Positions 20,981-30,362 of a DNA stretch of 64,000 nt are shown in pieces. The notes under the pieces were generated by a model. That model made no database searches. It was not told the origin of the DNA and saw nothing but the letters and a program-made list of their open reading frames with translations. Positions within the stretch are counted from its first letter, which is position 1, and each line of letters begins with the position of its first letter. Where the stretch lies: assembly GCA_023168345.1 (NCBI GenBank), contig AP025689.1, positions 3,864,001-3,928,000 of the forward strand, given 5' to 3'. This DNA is from Lysinibacillus sp. PLM2. GTDB lineage: Bacteria > Bacillota > Bacilli > Bacillales_A > Planococcaceae. The translations under genes were made by a program, and so were the position numbers.

Positions 20981-21493
20981 TTATTTCAAACCTCGTCTCC
21001 ATTTCTCAAATTCTATTGCAATTTCCTTTGGCAAAGAAATTCTACTAGCCGGCTTCTCTTCTTGCTTCATTTTTACTTCTGAGGAGATTTGGGACTGTAT
21101 AATTTGCATCTCAATTTCTAGTTCTCTTGCAGATTTTCTTAGAGCACCTTGACCAAAAATTACATTTTGTTCGGTCATATCAGAGGTAGCAACATAAATT
21201 TGTATTTTACGACCTTTTAATTCATTTGTTAGTTTCTCAATTCTTTCATCGGCAGTTTCATTTTTTCTTGTATAGATCACTTCAACCGAATTTTGTATAT
21301 ATGTTTGTTCAATGCCAGGTACTAAATGGGCGTCAAAAACAACAATTACTCTCCAGCCCATTGCCGCTTTGTATTCCGCCATAAGATCGAGCAATCGGTT
21401 TCGTGCCTCTTCAAAACTTTTATCACGGAGCGGACGTAATTCCTTCCAAGCGCCAATTATATTGTAACCATCAACTAACAAAATGTTTTGCAT
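20981..21493 (-). CDS. rae1: NYN-domain ribosome-dependent mRNA endonuclease (Rae1/YacP)
   Basis: 170-residue NYN/PIN-like nuclease, equivalent to Bacillus YacP (Rae1), which cuts mRNA in the ribosomal A site. The acidic active-site residues lie in LLVDGYNIIGAW, VVFDAH and ATSDMTEQ. It begins 5 bases after rlmB, so both share a transcript with mrnC and cysS. Function is taken from the family. Confidence 0.9.
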   Translation of the reverse strand: MQNILLVDGYNIIGAWKELRPLRDKSFEEARNRLLDLMAEYKAAMGWRVIVVFDAHLVPGIEQTYIQNSVEVIYTRKNETADERIEKLTNELKGRKIQIYVATSDMTEQNVIFGQGALRKSARELEIEMQIIQSQISSEVKMKQEEKPASRISLPKEIAIEFEKWRRGLK

Positions 21494-21498
21494 AGGAA

Positions 21499-22254
21499 CT
21501 ACTTATCCAATCGTTCTTGTCTTTTACGAAATACTTCGTACATTAACAGGCTTGCTGCTACCGAAGCATTTAAAGATGTAACATGACCGATCATTGGCAA
21601 ATGGTATAAAAAATCACATTTCTCTTTAAGCAATCTACTCATTCCGCGCCCTTCACTACCGATGATAATAGCTAGGGGTAAAGTGGCATCCATCTTACGA
21701 TAATCAACTGACCCTTTCGCATCTGTTCCTGCAATCCAAATACCTCGGTCCTTTAGCTCATCTACCGTTTGGGCTAAATTCGTTACTCTCACAACTGGAA
21801 CGTGCTCAATAGCCCCTGTTGATGCCTTGGCAACAACCGCTGTTAATCCAACCGCTCTTCTTTTTGGAATAATTATACCATGAACACCTATTGCATCTGC
21901 AGTTCGCATAATAGACCCTAGATTATGAGGGTCTTCTAGCTCATCTAATATTAAAAAGAATGGATCTTCGTTTTTTGCTTTCGCAGCTTCAAACAAATCA
22001 TCTAATTCTGCATAGTTATAAGCTGCAACAGAGGCAACAATGCCTTGATGGTTAGCATCCGTTAATTGATCCACCTTTTTTTTAGGTACAAATTGGACAA
22101 GTACGCCACGCTCTCTCGCTAAATCAAGAACTTCATTAATCCCCGTTTTCTTAACACCTTCTGCAATCCACAATTTATTTATTTCTCGGCCTGAGCGAAG
22201 AGCCTCTAAAACAGGGTTTTTTCCAGCTATCATTTCATTATTTTGTTCAGTCAT
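21499..22254 (-). CDS. rlmB: 23S rRNA (guanosine-2'-O-)-methyltransferase RlmB
   Basis: SpoU-type SPOUT methyltransferase, 251 residues. An N-terminal L30e-like RNA-binding domain (from [11 protein letters not shown]) is followed by the knotted catalytic domain with [31 protein letters not shown] and [13 protein letters not shown]. The ATG overlaps the mrnC stop by four bases. Expected to methylate the conserved guanosine of the peptidyl-transferase region. Confidence 0.93.
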   Translation of the reverse strand: MTEQNNEMIAGKNPVLEALRSGREINKLWIAEGVKKTGINEVLDLARERGVLVQFVPKKKVDQLTDANHQGIVASVAAYNYAELDDLFEAAKAKNEDPFFLILDELEDPHNLGSIMRTADAIGVHGIIIPKRRAVGLTAVVAKASTGAIEHVPVVRVTNLAQTVDELKDRGIWIAGTDAKGSVDYRKMDATLPLAIIIGSEGRGMSRLLKEKCDFLYHLPMIGHVTSLNASVAASLLMYEVFRKRQERLDK

Positions 22255-22670
22255 GTTGATGCCCCTTTCGATTGCTCGACAATTTCGATTGCGTATTCAA
22301 TCACATGATTCACGCGCTCCATCTGCTTTGTTAAAAATAAATAACCCAAAACCGCTTCAAATCCCGAACTATTTCGATACGTTTGGACGTCTGTATTTTT
22401 TGGTACAGATCCTGACTTTGCATTTCTCCCTCTTTTAAAAACGGCTAATTCCTCATCTGTTAAATATTCTTCATCAATTAATCGGTGGACAACCATTGAT
22501 TGGGCTTTCGCCGAAACATAATGAGTAGCCTCTTTATGCAAATGATTCGGTTTTGCTCGTCCAATCATAAGGAGATGTTCTCGAACCTTTTGTTCAAGAA
22601 CAGCATCTCCCATATATGCTAGTGCTAACGCATTTAGTTGCTTGACATCTTCTATTCGCAATTGCGACAT
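22251..22670 (-). CDS. mrnC: Mini-ribonuclease III
   Basis: 139-residue RNase III catalytic domain without a double-stranded RNA binding domain; matures 23S rRNA in Bacillus. The helix with catalytic acids reads [13 protein letters not shown] and a second acidic site lies in AVLGYLFL. It starts 1-2 bases after the cysS stop and overlaps rlmB by four bases, so cysS-mrnC-rlmB-rae1 is one translationally coupled unit. Confidence 0.93.
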   Translation of the reverse strand: MSQLRIEDVKQLNALALAYMGDAVLEQKVREHLLMIGRAKPNHLHKEATHYVSAKAQSMVVHRLIDEEYLTDEELAVFKRGRNAKSGSVPKNTDVQTYRNSSGFEAVLGYLFLTKQMERVNHVIEYAIEIVEQSKGAST

Positions 22671-22671
22671 A

Positions 22672-24075
22672 TTAGAGACCTCGTTTCCAGCGTGTTCCTT
22701 GACGAGTGTCTTCTAGGACGATATTCATTTCGAGAAGCTTGTCACGTATTTCATCTGATTTGGCAAAGTCACGATTTTTTCTCGCCAAATTGCGCTCTTC
22801 AATTAATGCTTCAATCTCTTCATCTAACAATTCGTTGTCCGCATTAAACTGAACACCTAACACGCCGCCAAGCTGATCAAAGGTTTCTACGAAGGCCTTT
22901 AACACTCGTTCCTCCGTATTTTTTTCATTTAAATACGTGTTCGCAATTCGTGCTAATTCAAACAATGCAGAGATAGCATTAGCCGTATTAAAGTCATCAT
23001 CCATCGCTTCTTCAAATTGAGCCTTTACTTTTGCAACTTTTTTTAACCACTCGTCGCCATTTTCTGATAAGTCCGTTGTCGCAGTTAGTCTATGTTGAAC
23101 ATTTGAATAGGCAGTACGTAATCGTTCTAACCCCGCTTTTGCAGATTCTACTAGGTCTTGTGCAAAGTTAATTGGGTGACGGTAATGTACGGATAACATA
23201 AAGAATCGCAATACTTGCGGATCTAGTTGCTGACGTATGTCATGTACTAATACAAAATTGCCAAGGGATTTTGACATTTTTTCATTATCAATATTAATAT
23301 ACCCATTATGCATCCAATATTTTGCGAAAGTCTTTCCTGTATAGCTTTCAGATTGTGCAATTTCATTTTCATGGTGAGGGAATGTTAAGTCTTGACCACC
23401 TGCATGGATATCAATTGTATCTCCTAAATGCTCTCTTGCCATGACAGAACATTCAATATGCCAGCCAGGACGTCCTTCTCCCCATGGGCTTTCCCATTTA
23501 ATCTCACCAGGCTTCGCCGCTTTCCATAGTGCGAAATCTAACGGATCTTCTTTCTTCTCACCAGCTTCAATTCTTGCACCTACTTTTAAATCATCGATGG
23601 ATTGATGACTTAATTTCCCGTATCCATCAAATTTACGAGTACGATAGTATACATCACCTTGTGATTCATAGGCATAACCTTTGTCAACTAACACTTTAAT
23701 AAAATCGATAATATCGTCCATGTGATTCGTTACACGAGGATGGACATCCGCTTTTTTACAGCCAAGTGCTGTAATATCTTCAAAATACGCATGGATAAAA
23801 CGCTCTGTTAATTCGAATACTTCTTCTCCTAATTCGTTGGCAGCTTTAATAATTTTGTCATCAACATCAGTAAAATTTGATACATATTTAACATCGTAGC
23901 CTTTATATTGGAAGTAGCGTCTAACTGTATCATAGACGATGACAGGTCTTGCATTCCCTATATGAATGTAGTTATATACTGTTGGACCACATACATACAT
24001 TTTCACTTTTCCTTCTTCAAGCGGAACGAATGGCTCCTTCTGTCGTGTCAAAGAGTTGAATATTTGGATAGTCAT
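22672..24075 (-). CDS. cysS: cysteinyl-tRNA synthetase
   Basis: Charges tRNA-Cys, 467 residues, full length. HIGH-type motif YIHIGNARP, zinc ligands CGPTVYN and [14 protein letters not shown] with HHENE, and [10 protein letters not shown] are all present. AAAAGGAGAG lies ahead of the ATG. It is directly preceded by a T-box with a UGC specifier. In many Bacillales cysE lies between gltX and cysS; here it is absent and the T-box controls cysS alone with the downstream RNA-processing genes. Confidence 0.97.
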   Translation of the reverse strand: MTIQIFNSLTRQKEPFVPLEEGKVKMYVCGPTVYNYIHIGNARPVIVYDTVRRYFQYKGYDVKYVSNFTDVDDKIIKAANELGEEVFELTERFIHAYFEDITALGCKKADVHPRVTNHMDDIIDFIKVLVDKGYAYESQGDVYYRTRKFDGYGKLSHQSIDDLKVGARIEAGEKKEDPLDFALWKAAKPGEIKWESPWGEGRPGWHIECSVMAREHLGDTIDIHAGGQDLTFPHHENEIAQSESYTGKTFAKYWMHNGYINIDNEKMSKSLGNFVLVHDIRQQLDPQVLRFFMLSVHYRHPINFAQDLVESAKAGLERLRTAYSNVQHRLTATTDLSENGDEWLKKVAKVKAQFEEAMDDDFNTANAISALFELARIANTYLNEKNTEERVLKAFVETFDQLGGVLGVQFNADNELLDEEIEALIEERNLARKNRDFAKSDEIRDKLLEMNIVLEDTRQGTRWKRGL

Positions 24076-24139
24076 TAAACTTTCTCTCCTTTTTTAACGT
24101 ATAATCCATAACGAAAGGTTCATATAGTTAGCGGTAAAA

Positions 24140-24183
24140 AATAAAACGCCTCTATCATTTTTTTAAAATGACAGAGACGCCTA
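24140..24183 (-). terminator. T-box terminator ahead of cysS
   Basis: Long stem with GCGTCTCTGTCATTT pairing with its near-complement AAATGATAGAGGCG, followed by TTTTATTTTTT. It competes with the T-box antiterminator. Confidence 0.9.
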
Positions 24184-24400
24184 TACACAAATTGCGCGGT
24201 TCCACTCTGATTGAAAGCATAATTAGCCTTCCTCTCATAAGTCCAGTAACGAGAACTACCCGACTCGCCTACTAATGCTTCGGCAAAGTGCTCAAAGGTG
24301 CATTTCTGTAAAATAGAGGTTTAGGTCACTTTCAGCCGATGATGACCCTCTCTTTGAAACATATTTTACGTACTTCTCCTTCTCAACGCTTTTTACATTT
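24140..24400 (-). promoter_or_regulatory. cysteine-specific T-box riboswitch
   Basis: The T-box core TGGAACCGCG is at 24195-24204. Stem I carries an AG-rich bulge region (AGAGAGGGTC) and the specifier loop GAAATGCACC, whose UGC codon (24300-24302) reads cysteine. A terminator (24140-24183: GCGTCTCTGTCATTT with its complement, then TTTTATTTTTT) ends the leader 65 bases before cysS. Uncharged tRNA-Cys is expected to stabilise the antiterminator. Confidence 0.93.
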
Positions 24401-24496
24401 TTACATGCTTTATATATTAACGAAATAGACTTTCAAAATCATTTGAACTTTTTTGTAAGTTCATTTTACAACATGGTCATTAAAAGTCAATTAATT

Positions 24497-25957
24497 CTAA
24501 TTTGCAAACTTTGAAACCCGTTCAATGGCTTTTTCTTTTCCGATTAAAGCAATAGCATCTGCTAATTCAGGACCATGCATTTGCCCAGTAGTCACCACGC
24601 GGATTGGCATAAATAAGTTTTTCCCTTTATGGCCAGTTTCCTTTTGAACGGCTTTAATCGCCGCTTTAATAGATGGTGCATGGAAGCTTTCAAGCGCTGT
24701 AAGTTGAGCTTTAAAAGAAGCCATTACTTCAGGAACTTGTTCACCCGCTAGAACTTCTTTTGATTCCTCATCATATTCAATCTCATCTTTAAAGAATAGG
24801 CTTGATAATTCAACGATTTCCGCACCAAAGCTCATTTGATTATGGTACAAAGCGATAAGGCCTGTTGCCCAAGCTTGTTGCTCTTCAGAAAGTTCTTCCG
24901 GAAGCAAGCCAGCTTTTTGTAGATGTGGTAAAGAAAGTTCAACTACTTGTTCTAGAGGCAATTTTTTAATGTATTGATTGTTCATCCATGTTAGTTTATT
25001 TTTATCAAACATAGAAGGTGATTTCGAAAGACGTTTTTCATCGAACATTTCGATAAATTGTTCTTTCGTGAATATTTCTTCTTCCCCTTCTGGAGACCAG
25101 CCCAACAGCGCAAAGAAGTTAAACATCGCTTCTGGTAAATATCCAAGGTCTTTATATTGAGAAACAAATTGAATAATCGATTCATCACGTTTTGATAATT
25201 TTTTATGATTTTCATTTACGATTAATGTCATATGACCGTACTGTGGATAATCCCAGCCAAAAGCATCAAAAATCATCATTTGTTTTGGTGTGTTTGATAA
25301 ATGCTCTTCCCCACGGAATACATGTGTAATATCCATAAAGTGATCGTCTAATACTACAGCATAGTTATAAGTTGGGATACCATTTGCTTTTACAAGTACC
25401 CAGTCACCGATATCTTTTGATTCGAAGGTTACATCTCCACGCACTAAATCAGTGAAGCGGTAAGTTGTGTTTTCAGGAACACGAATACGAATAGTATAAG
25501 GAATTCCTGCAGCTTCTTTTTCGGCTACTTGCGCTGATGTTAAATGACGGCATTTTCCATCATAGGTTGGAGCTGCAACACCTTTTGCTTTTTGTGCCTC
25601 ACGAGAAGCTTCTAATTCTTCCGTTGTACAGAAGCATTTATAAGCAACCCCGCGCTCTAACATCTCTTCAGCGTGTTTTTTATAAATATCTAAACGCTCC
25701 ATTTGTCGATAAGGTGCATATGGACCACCAATATCAATTGATTCATCTGGAATAATACCTAGCCAACGTAAATTATCTAGCTGAGATGCTTCTCCCCCCT
25801 CAACATTACGCTCGATATCAGTATCCTCAATACGAACAATAAATTTACCATTGTGATGTTTTGCAAATAAATAGTTGAATAACGCCGTGCGCGCACCGCC
25901 AATGTGTAAAAAACCAGTTGGGCTCGGTGCATAACGAACGCGAACTTCCTTCGTCAT
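24497..25957 (-). CDS. gltX: glutamyl-tRNA synthetase
   Basis: Class I synthetase, 486 residues. [18 protein letters not shown] (HIGH motif) and KLSKRDES (KMSKS motif) are present, plus zinc-ligand candidates CFC and CRH in the insert. In Bacillales this enzyme usually also charges tRNA-Gln with glutamate, for later amidation. TAGGAGG stands 9 bases ahead of the ATG. It lies after ispF and is followed by the T-box region, so it probably ends its own transcript. Confidence 0.96.
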   Translation of the reverse strand: MTKEVRVRYAPSPTGFLHIGGARTALFNYLFAKHHNGKFIVRIEDTDIERNVEGGEASQLDNLRWLGIIPDESIDIGGPYAPYRQMERLDIYKKHAEEMLERGVAYKCFCTTEELEASREAQKAKGVAAPTYDGKCRHLTSAQVAEKEAAGIPYTIRIRVPENTTYRFTDLVRGDVTFESKDIGDWVLVKANGIPTYNYAVVLDDHFMDITHVFRGEEHLSNTPKQMMIFDAFGWDYPQYGHMTLIVNENHKKLSKRDESIIQFVSQYKDLGYLPEAMFNFFALLGWSPEGEEEIFTKEQFIEMFDEKRLSKSPSMFDKNKLTWMNNQYIKKLPLEQVVELSLPHLQKAGLLPEELSEEQQAWATGLIALYHNQMSFGAEIVELSSLFFKDEIEYDEESKEVLAGEQVPEVMASFKAQLTALESFHAPSIKAAIKAVQKETGHKGKNLFMPIRVVTTGQMHGPELADAIALIGKEKAIERVSKFAN

Positions 25958-26053
25958 ATATATGTGCCTCCTAATTCGTAAATAACTTTGCTAATTTTAC
26001 CACTGTGATGTCCTAAATGAAAGAGAGCGTCATTACCGCTTTTTTGAATTTTT

Positions 26054-26530
26054 TTATTTTTTTATTATAAGGATCGTTGCCATTGCTGCAATTCCTTCTT
26101 CTCGCCCAGTAAATCCTAGTTTTTCAGTTGTTGTCGCTTTAACATTTACTTGTGAAGGATCGGCCTTCAGCAACTGGGCAATGCTATTTCGCATTTGCTC
26201 AATATAAGGAGCTAGTTTGGGGCGCTGAGCCATAATCGTGCAATCTACATTGCCGAGAATATACCCTTTTTCCTCAACAATTTTCCAAATATGCTCTAAT
26301 AACTTTGCACTGTCTGCATCTTTAAAGGCTGGATCTGTATCTGGAAAATGATGCCCAATATCTCCCTCACCAATTGCACCAAGAGCCGCGTCAGTTACAG
26401 TATGTAATAACACATCCGCATCAGAATGCCCTAGTAACCCACGATCATGAGGAATTGTAATACCACCTAAAATTAGGGGACGTCCTTCTGCAAATGCATG
26501 TACATCGAATCCTTGTCCTACTCGAAACAT
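26054..26530 (-). CDS. ispF: 2-C-methyl-D-erythritol 2,4-cyclodiphosphate synthase
   Basis: MEP-pathway cyclase for isoprenoid precursors, 158 residues. Metal ligands lie in GFDVHAF (D8, H10) and at [10 protein letters not shown]-terminal [16 protein letters not shown] is present. The N terminus [11 protein letters not shown] is the family start, but the nearest Shine-Dalgarno (GGAGG) lies 24 bases upstream and a TATAAT lies between them. It is separated from ispD by a terminator and about 200 bases, so it appears to be transcribed by itself. Confidence 0.95.
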   Translation of the reverse strand: MFRVGQGFDVHAFAEGRPLILGGITIPHDRGLLGHSDADVLLHTVTDAALGAIGEGDIGHHFPDTDPAFKDADSAKLLEHIWKIVEEKGYILGNVDCTIMAQRPKLAPYIEQMRNSIAQLLKADPSQVNVKATTTEKLGFTGREEGIAAMATILIIKK

Positions 26531-26545
26531 ATTATTCAGCTGCTT

Positions 26546-26574
26546 ATTATATAGACCTCCAAATCATTTTGAAC
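26546..26574 (-). promoter_or_regulatory. possible ispF promoter with very short leader
   Basis: TATAAT at 26546-26551 with TTCAAA 17 bases upstream. Transcription would start only about 9 bases before the ispF ATG, leaving out the GGAGG sequence. Confidence 0.3.
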
Positions 26575-26685
26575 TGTCTATTTTTAATGCAGCTTTCACC
26601 ATCCTTTTTTAAATTTACCAATTCATATATTAACATATTTCCCATTCTGATGGATTGTAACATCCTTTCTTGTAACCGAAAAATA

Positions 26686-26722
26686 AAAAATCTCGTCACC
26701 TTTAAATTAGACGAGATTTTTA
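26686..26722 (-). terminator. terminator after ispD
   Basis: AAATCTCGTC pairs with GACGAGATTT on the minus strand, followed by TTTTATTTTT; it starts 5 bases after the ispD stop. Confidence 0.88.
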
Positions 26723-26726
26723 CCTT

Positions 26727-27422
26727 TTAATCTATTTGAGTTTCCCTACGTTTTTTGAGTATTGCCTCACCAAGCATTAAGTCTTCTTTTGTTGTCATTT
26801 TTATATTATCGTAAGTACTTTCGACGATATGTACTTTATGACCTAAACGTTCTATTAACATTGCTTCATCGGTGCCTAAAAATCCTTCTTTCTCAGCATC
26901 GTCTTCAGCTTGTGCTAGTAACGAAAAGCGAAATGCCTGTGGTGTTTGAATCATCCACAAAGAGTCGCGATCAACCGTTTCAACAATCACATTGTTTATT
27001 ACTTTTTTCATCGTATCCTTCGCTCGCACTCCCGCAATAGCAGCACCTTTTTCTTGTGCAGTTAAAGTCAGCTTGCGAATAATAGGCAAAGTAATAAAAG
27101 GTCTTGCTGCATCGTGTACTAAAACAATCTCCACTCGGTCCATTTCCTTAATACACGCATGAACAGAATGTTGTCGCTCTAGCCCACCGTTTGGTAAACC
27201 CTTCACCTTTGTTATCGCAAAACGATTAAGAAGCTCTTTAATATAGCTTCGCTCCTCAGGTTTAACAGCCAACCAAATCCCTGTACAATTTTCATCCTGT
27301 TGGAATACCTCTAATGTATGAATCAAAATTGGCTTATCTTCAAGTAGTAAAAATAATTTATTTTGATCTGCGCCCATTCTTTTTCCACTGCCAGCAGCGG
27401 GTAAAACGACTTCATAATTCAC
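26727..27422 (-). CDS. ispD: 2-C-methyl-D-erythritol 4-phosphate cytidylyltransferase
   Basis: MEP-pathway nucleotidyltransferase, 231 residues from the GTG at 27422. AGGAAGTGG lies 4 bases ahead of this GTG, and the family start (VVLPAAGSGKRMG) follows at once; a TTG start ten codons upstream is less likely. Nucleotide-binding AAGSGKRMGADQNKLFL and substrate motif VHDAARPF are intact. It follows yacL by about 37 bases and is closed by a terminator. Confidence 0.94.
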   Translation of the reverse strand: MNYEVVLPAAGSGKRMGADQNKLFLLLEDKPILIHTLEVFQQDENCTGIWLAVKPEERSYIKELLNRFAITKVKGLPNGGLERQHSVHACIKEMDRVEIVLVHDAARPFITLPIIRKLTLTAQEKGAAIAGVRAKDTMKKVINNVIVETVDRDSLWMIQTPQAFRFSLLAQAEDDAEKEGFLGTDEAMLIERLGHKVHIVESTYDNIKMTTKEDLMLGEAILKKRRETQID

Positions 27423-27459
27423 AGTACCACTTCCTAACTCTATCAAACACAACGATACA

Positions 27460-28560
27460 TTAAGCTACTTGTTCATCTTTAGGTTTAGCAAATATCATTC
27501 TACCTGCTGAAGTTTGCAATACGCTTGTTACCGTTACTGTAATGGATTGACCAATATAGCTACGGCCACCCTCAACAACAATCATCGTACCGTCATCTAA
27601 ATATGCTACCCCTTGATTATGTTCCTTACCATCTTTAATCACAACAACTTGCATATCCTCACCAGGAATAACAACTGGTTTTACCGCATTGGCAAGATCA
27701 TTAATATTTAACACTGGGACATGGTGTAAATCACAAACTTTATTTAAATTAAAATCATTGGTAAGAATTTGAGCGCCCATTTTTTTAGCAAGGCGAACTA
27801 ATTTTAAATCGACTTCATGAATATCCTCGAAATCTTCCTCTGAAATAATGACGTTTGTAGCACGCTCATCCTGGAGTTTTTTCAGCATATCCAGACCTCT
27901 ACGGCCGCGCGTTCTTTTTAATGTATCTGATGAATCGGCAATATGTTGTAGTTCCGTTAATACAAACTGCGGTACAACTAATACACCCTCGATAAATCCT
28001 GTAGAGGAAATATCAGCAATTCGTCCATCTATAATTACGCTTGTATCTAACAGCTTATACAATGCTTTATAATCGGCACTTCCAAGTATATTACCTGGTT
28101 CGCCGCTTTTTTTCTTGGAGTTCGGACCTGATTTTGTAAACATTTGAATAAGCTCATCCCGTTTGTTAAATCCAACTCTAAAACCTAAATAACCAAGAAT
28201 AATGGATAATAATATCGGTAAGAAATTATTAATAATTGGTAAGTTAATACGCTCAATAGCAAACCCGATTAAATAAGCAACAATCAGACCTACAATCAGA
28301 CCTAAAGTTCCGAATAATAGATCGGCTGCCGGAATTTTAAATAGGACTTCCTCCATCCACTGAATCAATTTGACACAGTAATCTGATAATGCAAAGGATA
28401 AAACAAATAATAAAAGTGCTCCTATTGCTACCGATACATAGGGATTGTTAAGCCAAGGATTAGAAGATAAATTTATAAATTCGTATAATGGCGGTAAAAA
28501 AACAAAGCCTAACGCTCCACCGATAAATAGGAATGCAATTTGAATAATACGTTTTAACAT
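27460..28560 (-). CDS. PIN/TRAM-domain membrane protein (YacL-like)
   Basis: 366 residues: four N-terminal membrane helices (about 6-25, 40-60, 82-105, 110-128), a PIN nuclease-like domain starting DTSVIIDGRIADI with later acids (ILTNDFNLNKV), and a C-terminal TRAM domain (about 300-355). Corresponds to Bacillus YacL, of unknown substrate. GGGGGGTGA precedes a GTG-ATG pair; I used the ATG. In Bacillus disA lies between radA and yacL; here yacL has its own promoter instead. Confidence 0.9.
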   Translation of the reverse strand: MLKRIIQIAFLFIGGALGFVFLPPLYEFINLSSNPWLNNPYVSVAIGALLLFVLSFALSDYCVKLIQWMEEVLFKIPAADLLFGTLGLIVGLIVAYLIGFAIERINLPIINNFLPILLSIILGYLGFRVGFNKRDELIQMFTKSGPNSKKKSGEPGNILGSADYKALYKLLDTSVIIDGRIADISSTGFIEGVLVVPQFVLTELQHIADSSDTLKRTRGRRGLDMLKKLQDERATNVIISEEDFEDIHEVDLKLVRLAKKMGAQILTNDFNLNKVCDLHHVPVLNINDLANAVKPVVIPGEDMQVVVIKDGKEHNQGVAYLDDGTMIVVEGGRSYIGQSITVTVTSVLQTSAGRMIFAKPKDEQVA

Positions 28561-28588
28561 CACTATTCACCCCCCTTTACTAAGTTTA

Positions 28589-28618
28589 ATTATACATAGA
28601 TTATATTTAGTTTGCGAA
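28589..28618 (-). promoter_or_regulatory. probable yacL promoter
   Basis: TTCGCA and TATAAT separated by 18 bases, about 30 bases before the yacL start and downstream of the radA terminator. Confidence 0.45.
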
Positions 28619-28733
28619 CTACGAACACCCTTGAATTTACAATTCAGTAAAAATACAGCTAAAGTCATAATCAGGTTTAGGTAGCTTCCCTCCTTTTCAT
28701 CATTTACTATATTTTTACCCAAAAGTAAAACTA

Positions 28734-28771
28734 AACATGCCCATACAAGCATTTCATTGTATAGGCATGTT
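28734..28771 (-). terminator. terminator after radA
   Basis: AACATGCC-TATACAA pairs with TTGTAT-GGGCATGTT on the minus strand, followed by TAGTTTT. It lies 12 bases after the radA stop and ends the ctsR-clpC-radA side. Confidence 0.8.
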
Positions 28772-28782
28772 AATTATTTTTC

Positions 28783-30162
28783 CTATAAATCATTAAAGCA
28801 TGCTCTTAATGAATCATTGATTGTCTCAACACCGATTACTTGTATCCCTTCAGGATAATCCCATCCTCCTAAGTTTGAAGCCGGGATAAACGCTTTCTTA
28901 AATCCAAGACGAGCTGCCTCTTGCACTCTTTGCTCAATTCTAGATACACGTCTAACTTCGCCAGTTAATCCTACTTCTCCAACAAAACAATCTGTTGGTT
29001 TTACGGACTGTTCCTTATAGCTAGATACAATTGATGTAAGAACGGCTAGGTCAATTGCTGGTTCATCTAATTTAACCCCACCCGCTACTTTAATATATGC
29101 ATCTTGGGCCTGTAAAAGCATTCCCATTCTTTTTTCTAACACAGCCATTAATAATTGAACTCGATTTTGATCTACGCCTGTTGCCATTCGCTTCGGATAA
29201 TTAAAGCTCGTCGGTGTTACAAGAGACTGGATTTCAACAAGGATTGGTCTTGTACCTTCCATAGAAGCGACAATAGTAGATCCAGGAGCACCATGAGATC
29301 GCTCTTGTAAAAATAATTCAGAAGGGTTACTTACCTCTTTTAAACCGTGGTGAACCATTTCAAAAATAGCAATTTCATTTGTAGAACCAAAACGGTTTTT
29401 TTGACTTCTTAATATTCTATAGGTATGGTGACGTTCCCCTTCAAAGTACAATACTGTATCTACCATATGCTCTAACAGTCTTGGTCCTGCAATTTGTCCT
29501 TCCTTTGTTACGTGTCCAACAAGGAAAATCGCGATTCCCTTTGTTTTTGCAATTCGCATTAATTCAGCTGTACATTCACGTACTTGAGAAATACTCCCTG
29601 GAGCACTTGTTACCTCAGGGTGATGAATGGTTTGTATGGAATCCACCACTACAAATTTCGGTGAAACCTGTTCAATCGTTTGATGTATTAATTCTAAATT
29701 TGTTTCGGAATAGATATATAGCTCCTTAGAGGTAACACCTAATCTCTCTGCCCTTAGTTTTGTTTGACGCATGGATTCCTCTCCAGATATGTACAAAACT
29801 CGATGATCCTTACTTGATAAAAGAGCAGAAACCTGCATTAGTAATGTTGATTTCCCTATACCTGGGTCCCCTCCGATTAATACAAGTGATCCGGGAACGA
29901 TTCCTCCACCTAATACACGATTAAGTTCATTCATTTCTGTATGTACTCGAGGCTCCTCTACCGTTTCTACAGAGACGATAGGAGTCGCTTTTTGAATAAC
30001 CGTATCAACGGAATGCTGAAATGCCCCTCGTGGACCTTTTGACACTACTTCAACTTCCTCAACCATCGTATTCCAATCACCACATCCAGGACATCTCCCT
30101 AACCATTTTGGCGATTCGTATCCACATGAATTACAACAAAACTTTACTTTCTTTTTTGCCAT
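28783..30162 (-). CDS. radA: DNA repair protein RadA (Sms)
   Basis: RecA-related helicase for branch migration in recombination, 459 residues. N-terminal zinc finger [20 protein letters not shown], Walker [11 protein letters not shown], the RadA-specific KNRFGST motif and a C-terminal Lon-like domain are present. TTAGGAGG precedes the ATG. It lies 200 bases after clpC behind a terminator, so it probably has its own promoter. The expected next gene, disA, is missing. Confidence 0.96.
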   Translation of the reverse strand: MAKKKVKFCCNSCGYESPKWLGRCPGCGDWNTMVEEVEVVSKGPRGAFQHSVDTVIQKATPIVSVETVEEPRVHTEMNELNRVLGGGIVPGSLVLIGGDPGIGKSTLLMQVSALLSSKDHRVLYISGEESMRQTKLRAERLGVTSKELYIYSETNLELIHQTIEQVSPKFVVVDSIQTIHHPEVTSAPGSISQVRECTAELMRIAKTKGIAIFLVGHVTKEGQIAGPRLLEHMVDTVLYFEGERHHTYRILRSQKNRFGSTNEIAIFEMVHHGLKEVSNPSELFLQERSHGAPGSTIVASMEGTRPILVEIQSLVTPTSFNYPKRMATGVDQNRVQLLMAVLEKRMGMLLQAQDAYIKVAGGVKLDEPAIDLAVLTSIVSSYKEQSVKPTDCFVGEVGLTGEVRRVSRIEQRVQEAARLGFKKAFIPASNLGGWDYPEGIQVIGVETINDSLRACFNDL

Positions 30163-30319
30163 AAGCCCTCCTAATTCGTTGCTACATAATGACTTTCACA
30201 ATTGTTATTATGTATATTGTTTATGTTAACCATTAAAAAAGCAATAGATTAGTGGTGAACTACTTACAAGTAGAGCATGTAAACTTACAACATTCTACTT
30301 TATTTGACGTTAATAAAAT

Positions 30320-30351
30320 GAAAAAGGTCCCGCTATAAGTTATAGCGAGAC
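30320..30351 (-). terminator. terminator after clpC
   Basis: GTCTCGCTATAA pairs with TTATAGCGGGAC on the minus strand around a one-base loop core, followed by CTTTTTC. It lies 11 bases after the clpC stop. Confidence 0.85.
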
Positions 30352-30362
30352 ACTTTCTTCGT

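Noticed and set aside
28567-28752. Open frame of 61 codons (minus strand) in the radA-yacL gap
   Set aside because: It runs through the radA terminator and yacL promoter, has no ribosome binding site, and does not resemble DisA or any family.
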